Below are positions 58,510 to 64,000 of a DNA stretch of 64,000 nucleotides, piece by piece. A model generated the notes under the pieces. The model was given only the letters and a program-made list of their open reading frames with translations, was not told where the DNA came from and ran no database searches. The DNA comes from Phallusia mammillata (taxonomy: Eukaryota > Chordata > Ascidiacea > Phlebobranchia > Ascidiidae), in assembly GCA_003260075.1 (NCBI GenBank), contig QLIY01000072.1, positions 16,426 through 80,425 on the forward strand. The letters run 5' to 3'. How positions within the stretch are numbered: position 1 is the first letter of the stretch; the number at the start of each line of letters is the position of its first letter. The position numbers were made by a program, and so were the translations under genes.

Positions 58510-61500
58510 TCAATCCTTGGTGGAAGAATTGCATTTTCGTATGCAACAGAATTTCCATCTGAAAAGAAATGATTGCAGGTGTTGGCGTTATTTGTTCAAT
58601 ATTACTAGACGTAAAGTTGCTTACATCTCGCCAAACGACGAAACGTATGTATTGAAAACTTCAACGTTGATTTTCCCGCCCAGTTCTTTCATGCAGTGTT
58701 CAAATTGTTCGATTCCCTTGTGGTTTCCGTCTGAGGCTATCTAAATATAAACCATAAAAATGTGACATGTTTAAAATTTTATTGTGCAGTTTAGCGGAAC
58801 GCTTACAACATGCAGTTTGAATATGCCCCGGGCCATATTGAGGACCGAATTTAAACTGAATAGACAGGAATATTGTGTACAGTACACCACGAACGAGACT
58901 GGTAATTTAAGTCCTGCCAATGCTCCTATCCAATTAGACGCCTCCAGCGAATTTGAAAAGGCCCGCGTAGTAAAAAATATATTAGAACCGTTTTATGATA
59001 TCCTTGAGCCTATACGTTGTGAATTAGCGAATAGAACGTGGCAATTTAATATTTAAACCTTTTTGCGCAAACTGTTTACTGAAAACAGTCGTTTTAGAAC
59101 TCTTAAACATAGCGTCATGTTTTCAGATGGGTTGCTATCCACTTTTGTTAGTGTTTGTACGTACGTGTGATAGAATTTGTCCATCGACGGCGATCACTTT
59201 GAGGCACTGACTAAAAACTTCCTGGATGTGTTGCCATTTGCTCCTGGATGTCATTGATTCCTTTGTTACAAAAAGCAGCTTGTCACACGAAACGAAGTAT
59301 TAAACGATGTAGTTATTGTGTTCAGTAAAACCGGACAAAACACAGAGAACGCCTCATTCAAGTGGTTATACCTTGCCATTGGTCTGAGCGTACAGAGGGG
59401 TTTCTATTGGCACTTCAGTGATGTTGTTTATAACGTAATCAAACTGGCGTCCTTCGTTCGCGTATTTGTGCAGGTATTCCAAACAGTAACCCACAATCAC
59501 CTACCAACACGTAACGCGAATCGATTAAACACCTAAATTGCATTTTCCACTTAACTATTTAGAAGCATTATTACATGCACACCTTATGGTTTTCGCTGTC
59601 GTATTGATCCAACGAATCCCCACAACACGACCTCATGTGCGTACGACACGCAGTTAAAACCATTTCATCTTTTTCGATCATTGTAATCATTCGTGGATTT
59701 AATTTTTTTAACTGATGCAGCACAGCTGGAAATAAAATGCAAAAAGCCCCATTTGATTTGTGGCATATGTCAAACTCTAGACAAGTCATACATTATTCTA
59801 CAGTTTTAAAACGCTATTTTTGCGTTTAACGTAAAAACCACATTACAAAAAGGAAACAGGTATGTTTTTTTGAAAGCAGAGAAACTTGATCATGAATAAA
59901 CGCAAATTGTCACATCAAACGAATAAAAATAGACCTTGGACCTCTCAGCAACAAACAAGTTCTGACAAACCTCCATTGCCGCAGCCAAGAATCAAAATGG
60001 TTTTGCCTCTATACGAGAGTCCTCGCTTTAACCCGCAAAGTACCGACGTGTAATTATCATCCTTGTCCGACAGGTCTGAACCCGAACAAATAATAGTAAG
60101 TGTAGCCTACATGAGTTAAAACCATAAACAATGCAAATAAACTCAGGTAGCAGACAAGCTTACGTACACTAAACACTATAGGCGAGTAGCCGTTTAAGAA
60201 TTGAAAGCTCGTCTGTTAGATTGCTGATCGTAAACCCATTATTGCTTTTAGTTATATTTAACAGTGTAGCCTATAGGGTAGTACTTTATAGCCAAATAAC
60301 TGAAAAGTTAGTTGTTCTAATATATTCAAAAATACGGTTAAGATGAACATAAATGTATAACTTGGATCAGCTTTGTATTAGGAACACTTACGTTCAACCC
60401 AGTCCAGTAACAACAATTTGCCATTACTTTTTGTTTCCGCAACTGTCACCCTTTGAAATTCGCTCTTTGCATCAAAAACGATTTTTTCCAAATCTAACTC
60501 TTTTATCGTGCCGTCACCGAAGACAGTATATTGAAAAATTCCACTACCTCTTTTAATGGCTGGTACCCTGAAGAGGTGAAGAGGTAACGTGAATCCGCCA
60601 CTGCGATTGCAAAATATGTGTGCTTACCTTTGAACATTGTACGCCGGAAAAGCTTTAACCAGTTCAATGTGTAATTTCGCAGCGAACTGAAAAAAATGTT
60701 GCAATTACAGATTTTTGTGCTTTCAAAGATTGTGTGCACCTCTGATTGGTTGCAAGATTTTACTTTCTACTAAAATATGAAACAACATTTTGCACGAAAT
60801 ATCTTTCTTTTGTTAAAATGACAGGAAAATCTAATAACACCATACCTCACGGCTGACCCATATTTAGCTAATTGCTCTCGGTTAGGGCTATTATGATCGG
60901 GGTAAAGTATTAACATTCAATAAAACTAGCCAAAGAACTTAATTTCTAATATAAAACTGTCAAACACTTACTTCCCGAACGTACCCCTCTTTAGCCGCTG
61001 AATAAATAATTCAACTCTTTGCGCCACCTATCGTTGATTAGCTACATGAGGGTCTGTCGTGAGGTATGGTGTTAATAGCTGTGCCAAAATGACAAACCAA
61101 TTTGACTTGACGGGGATTCCCCTTATTAGCGCTCTAACAAAGTATTAAAAAGGTTGTGCTTCCAGTTTTTTTTAACATGTGTCTGGAAGGTATTGGGTCA
61201 ATTAAAATAGGTGTTTTCTCAGAGGGATGGTTTTTGTACCTCATTATGTTTCCGTAACAATGACTGTTCGTTGAAGTCCAGGGTCATGCCTTCCACGGAG
61301 CACGTGATAAAAATTGTTCTGCAAATTATAACAGTTCAGCTATAGCTGTCTTTGTCAAACGCTTGCTTAAATTTTTTTGGTAAGAAAGGTGCATTTATTT
61401 ACTGTCGTTGCTGATGATTGCAATAACACTCAAAGATGGAGCCGTTTTCTGAAATATTTTGACTGTTTGATTTCTCAAGTTTTGCAAAATTTGACTGGAA

Positions 61501-61666
61501 TAGGATTTTTTCCACTTCTTCCAATTCGTAATGCCATCGTTCTAAACAAGAAGTCATTTAAAACTTTGTACTCGTTATCGTAGCATTGCCGAGTAACCTG
61601 ATCACCTGGTAATCTTGATCCTTCCTTCAGGACTATTTCGTATAAAGAAGTCAATGTAATTGGCAT
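58510..61666 (-). CDS. Spermine synthase paralogue, copy B (probable pseudoenzyme)
   Basis: Tandem paralogue of copy A on the same strand. Exons: 61666-61606, 61541-61403, 61318-61240, 60686-60628, 60567-60392, 60075-59971, 59725-59583, 59500-59372, 59278-59165 (acceptor uncertain), 58740-58625, 58558-58510; about 389 aa. Exon lengths and phases match copy A almost exactly, so the gene is structurally intact. Three acidic active-site positions are changed: GGGDGG is GCGNGG, GDC is GYC, and the (S/N)D before the VPI motif is NN (VINNITEVPIET). In human spermine synthase the aspartates of the first and third motifs are needed for binding and catalysis, so this protein should not be an ordinary spermine synthase. 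With an open frame of normal length it is not an obvious pseudogene; a regulatory or changed role is possible but unproven. Confidence 0.85.
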
Positions 61667-62169
61667 GCTGTTTGTTATGACAAAAGTTCAAACCAAAACA
61701 ATCAGGATAGACCTTTGGCTGAAAACATCAAAAGGTTCTTCTACATAAAGTTCAACAAACTTGTGCATATCGGCTAAGTTAAGCTTAAACGATTTTTATG
61801 GAAGAAATTTTGACTTGTATGAGTCCTGCTTAGCTGCATTGGTGGGTTTAGGTACACCATATAAAATATACAACGCGAATTGCTCATGCTAGACATATTG
61901 TAATCATACAGTAAACTGAAGCTTTGTTAACAGCCTAACTATAAGAATAAAAACGAAAGCGCTACGTAAATCTCAACTTTTGAAGAGTCGACGGTACCTT
62001 CAAATTCGACTTAAATTCTTACCACAACAGTGCCTTGCTGCGTGTGTGATTACTTGTGTGGACCATACGTTTCCTGTGTTTATATTTCGGTCGCTTCCTG
62101 CAGCGAAACATAATGCTGGTTGTGTTATTTGGGCTGAGGCAGTGAATGCATATTTGCATCGCCTTTTTG

Positions 62170-62180
62170 CCCCCCCCCCC
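62170..62180. other. Poly-C gap block 16
   Basis: Eleven C; ATAATGCTGGTTGTGTTATT and about 50 bp following are repeated on both sides. Confidence 0.8.
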
Positions 62181-62243
62181 ATAATGCTGGTTGTGTTATT
62201 TGGGCTGAGGCAGTGAATGCATATTTGTCTTTTCGCCTTTTTT

Positions 62244-62254
62244 CCCCCCCCCCC
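62244..62254. other. Poly-C gap block 17
   Basis: Eleven C, followed by a first copy of a segment starting TTAGATGTTGCGTTTTCTAA that recurs after block 18. Confidence 0.75.
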
Positions 62255-62329
62255 TTAGATGTTGCGTTTTCTAAAACCACACGCTCTAGCACTTACGCAA
62301 TCGTAAAACAGTTTCTTGCAACCGCCTTT

Positions 62330-62339
62330 CCCCCCCCCC
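62330..62339. other. Poly-C gap block 18
   Basis: Ten C; the segment before it (62256-62329) is repeated at about 62394-62467. Confidence 0.8.
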
Positions 62340-63106
62340 AGCGGCATGAGAAACGTCAAGGCAGTTTTGTCTTTTATTTGAAATCCTGCGGCCTTAGATG
62401 TTGCGTTTTCTAAAAACACACGCTCTAGCACTTACGCAATCGTAAAACAGTTTCTTGCAGCCGCCTTCGTTCTACAATAATTATAGCCCTTTTGTTTCGA
62501 AGCGACACTATAACTTCGCCCCGAGTTACATTACCACGTTGTCGCTTGACTATATATTTGCGTTTGCTAATCCAAGAAAATATAGAACTCAATATAGACT
62601 TAGAATTTAACTCAGACCACACGCTTTAGTTTATAAGCTGAGACCATACTTGTAAGTTAACAAACTAAGTTACCGACAACGTTATACGTTTCCTTTGTCT
62701 CCACTTTAAATATGTTGTTTAATAAACCATGTTTTACGTTCTAGTTGTTTTAGTCGACTTTGGAGTCAGATTGCGCATTTTCCTACTTTAATTTCTACGT
62801 TGCTTAACTAAGTTACACGGCAATAACTCATGAATCGTAACACTAAGGACAGAAGAATTGTTTTTTTTTCACATGTTTTCGACTGGGTTCATAACAACCT
62901 TCTGTGCTCGACAGATCATATCCGAGCTTTGTTTCGATTTTAGAGTTTAACGTTGTATAGAAAAAATCTCTGCAACAAAAGTTCATGTTCAAACCGTCGA
63001 TCTTATTGTGAACATGAGGCTCACAAACAATGCACATAATGGTGTTTTTTCAAAACCAAAGAATTGGTTTGTTTGCTTTCCGGCTTTGTCGCCTCACTGA
63101 AAAACA

Positions 63107-63107
63107 N
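63107..63107. other. Single n at a haplotype duplication junction
   Basis: One n between two nearly identical copies of roughly 180 bp (62925-63106 and 63108-63295). Confidence 0.8.
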
Positions 63108-63590
63108 GAGCTTTGTTTCGATTTTAGAGTTTTACGTAAATGTATAGAAAAAATCTCTGCAACAAAAGTTCATGTTCAAACTGTCGATCTTATTGTGAAC
63201 ATGAGGCTCACAAACAATGCACATAATGGTGTTTTTTCAAAACCAAAGAATTGGTTTGTTTGCTTTCCGGCTTTGTCGCCTCACTGAAAAACAAAACCAT
63301 TTTTGTTGAAAAATGCTTGCTTCGTGGTGTACAGAAAAATATCGCTTTCCCCATTTCAGATCACTCCGACTTGTAGCGTTTGGTTTTTTATTTTACTGGA
63401 ACATTTATTGTTCTCCTTTAAGCCTTCTACGCTGCCACAAATTTTCGTTTAAAAGCAGCACTGAAACAGACATTAGCATAGTTATTGCTTTAACCCATGC
63501 GGAACAAGGGAATTGCGAACAATCAAATTACACCAGTGACAAAACAACCACAATTGCAACAAAGGAACTAGTAGTACACAACACCCTTCT

Positions 63591-63774
63591 TCAAACAATA
63601 TCCACAGTGAATTTTTCTCCCAGCCCTTTTGCGCCGAGGAAGGCATCTTGTTTCGGGTCACGGCCGAGAAAGTTTCTCAGCATTTCAGTTGCGTCGAGAG
63701 AACCTCCCGGCTTAAGAATCTTCTCGCGGTAATCCCGTCCCACGGCGCTGCTCATTATTCCCCCAGCAATAAAC
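63591..63774 (-). CDS. M3 metallopeptidase (thimet oligopeptidase/neurolysin-like), last exon
   Basis: The final exon of a gene that continues beyond the right edge. It encodes the diagnostic C-terminal helix bundle of M3A oligopeptidases: [20 protein letters not shown], then SLDATEML and [12 protein letters not shown], with KGL near the stop. These zinc enzymes cut short peptides in the cytosol or mitochondria; the HEXXH site lies in exons outside the window. The acceptor AG is at 63775-63776. THOP1 and NLN share this block, so the exact member is not decided. Confidence 0.88.
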
Positions 63775-64000
63775 CTGTTGCGATGTAAAGAATAGGAACC
63801 GGTCATTTGAGTTTTGTTAAATCCAGACAGTTTGTCGAGTATATAGACGTTAACGAAAGTTACAAGAAACCTAAACATAATAAAAAAGAACATAAAAAGT
63901 AGAAAAAATAAAAATGAAAACAAAGTTGTATTTAATGTACACACTATGCAATAGTTTAAACGTTCGTTATTGTTCACAAAGTAATCAGATCAAACTATGC

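Larger units (their letters stand above)
61667..63590. other. Intergenic region upstream of spermine synthase copy B
   Basis: Holds the copy B promoter and the 3' flank of the M3 peptidase gene. Three poly-C blocks (62170, 62244, 62330) and a single n (63107) mark repeated flanks; the copies at 62925-63106 and 63108-63295 are nearly identical. No gene supported. Confidence 0.5.

Noticed and set aside
1-64000. CRISPR arrays, operons or other prokaryotic or viral systems
   Set aside because: The window is intron-rich animal DNA; no regular spacer arrays, no viral genes and no multi-gene cassette were seen.

Overview
The window reads as a gene-dense stretch of an animal nuclear genome. It is AT-rich, most exons are 50-250 bp, most introns are a few hundred bp, and orthologues of vertebrate genes sit close together on both strands. 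Gene content, compactness and strong allelic polymorphism fit an invertebrate deuterostome, most likely an ascidian tunicate. That assignment is inference; no species-diagnostic marker was seen. I built the gene models by hand from homology, splice-site consensus and reading-phase continuity.

Layout: (1) 426-4366 (+) CDC37, the Hsp90 kinase co-chaperone, 8 exons, one damaged by a poly-C block. (2) 7502-5338 (-) a type II membrane protein with coiled coil and C1q domain, 5' end not found. (3) 11366-27432 (+) FCHO, the F-BAR/muHD endocytic protein, 26 exons, with an N-terminal extension. (4) 29488-37816 (+) SHOC1-like meiotic crossover protein, about 30 exons, interrupted by false haplotype duplications. 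(5) 50944-38066 (-) FREM1-like extracellular matrix protein, 42 exons and about 2241 aa, whose 3' end converges on SHOC1. (6) 57150-53510 and 61666-58510 (-) two tandem spermine synthase paralogues; the upstream copy has lost three conserved acidic active-site residues. (7) 63774-63591 (-) last exon of an M3 (thimet oligopeptidase/neurolysin) metallopeptidase running off the right edge.

Non-coding content is dominated by small DNA transposons. Several hAT-type MITEs have 8-bp target duplications (intact ones at 3955, 12816, 19231 and 23579). There is also a tRNA-derived SINE and a few inverted repeats.

Eighteen runs of about 10 or more C, all on the + strand, plus two single n characters, almost all lie exactly where a sequence is repeated on both sides. 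They look like disguised scaffold gaps between overlapping haplotype contigs, not biology. They must be kept in mind when reading SHOC1, CDC37 and FREM1.

The genes are functionally unrelated neighbours (protein folding, endocytosis, meiosis, matrix, polyamines, peptidase). I see no operon-like or novel multi-gene system. The most interesting items are the degenerate spermine synthase paralogue, the transmembrane C1q protein, the FCHO extension and three GC-AG introns.
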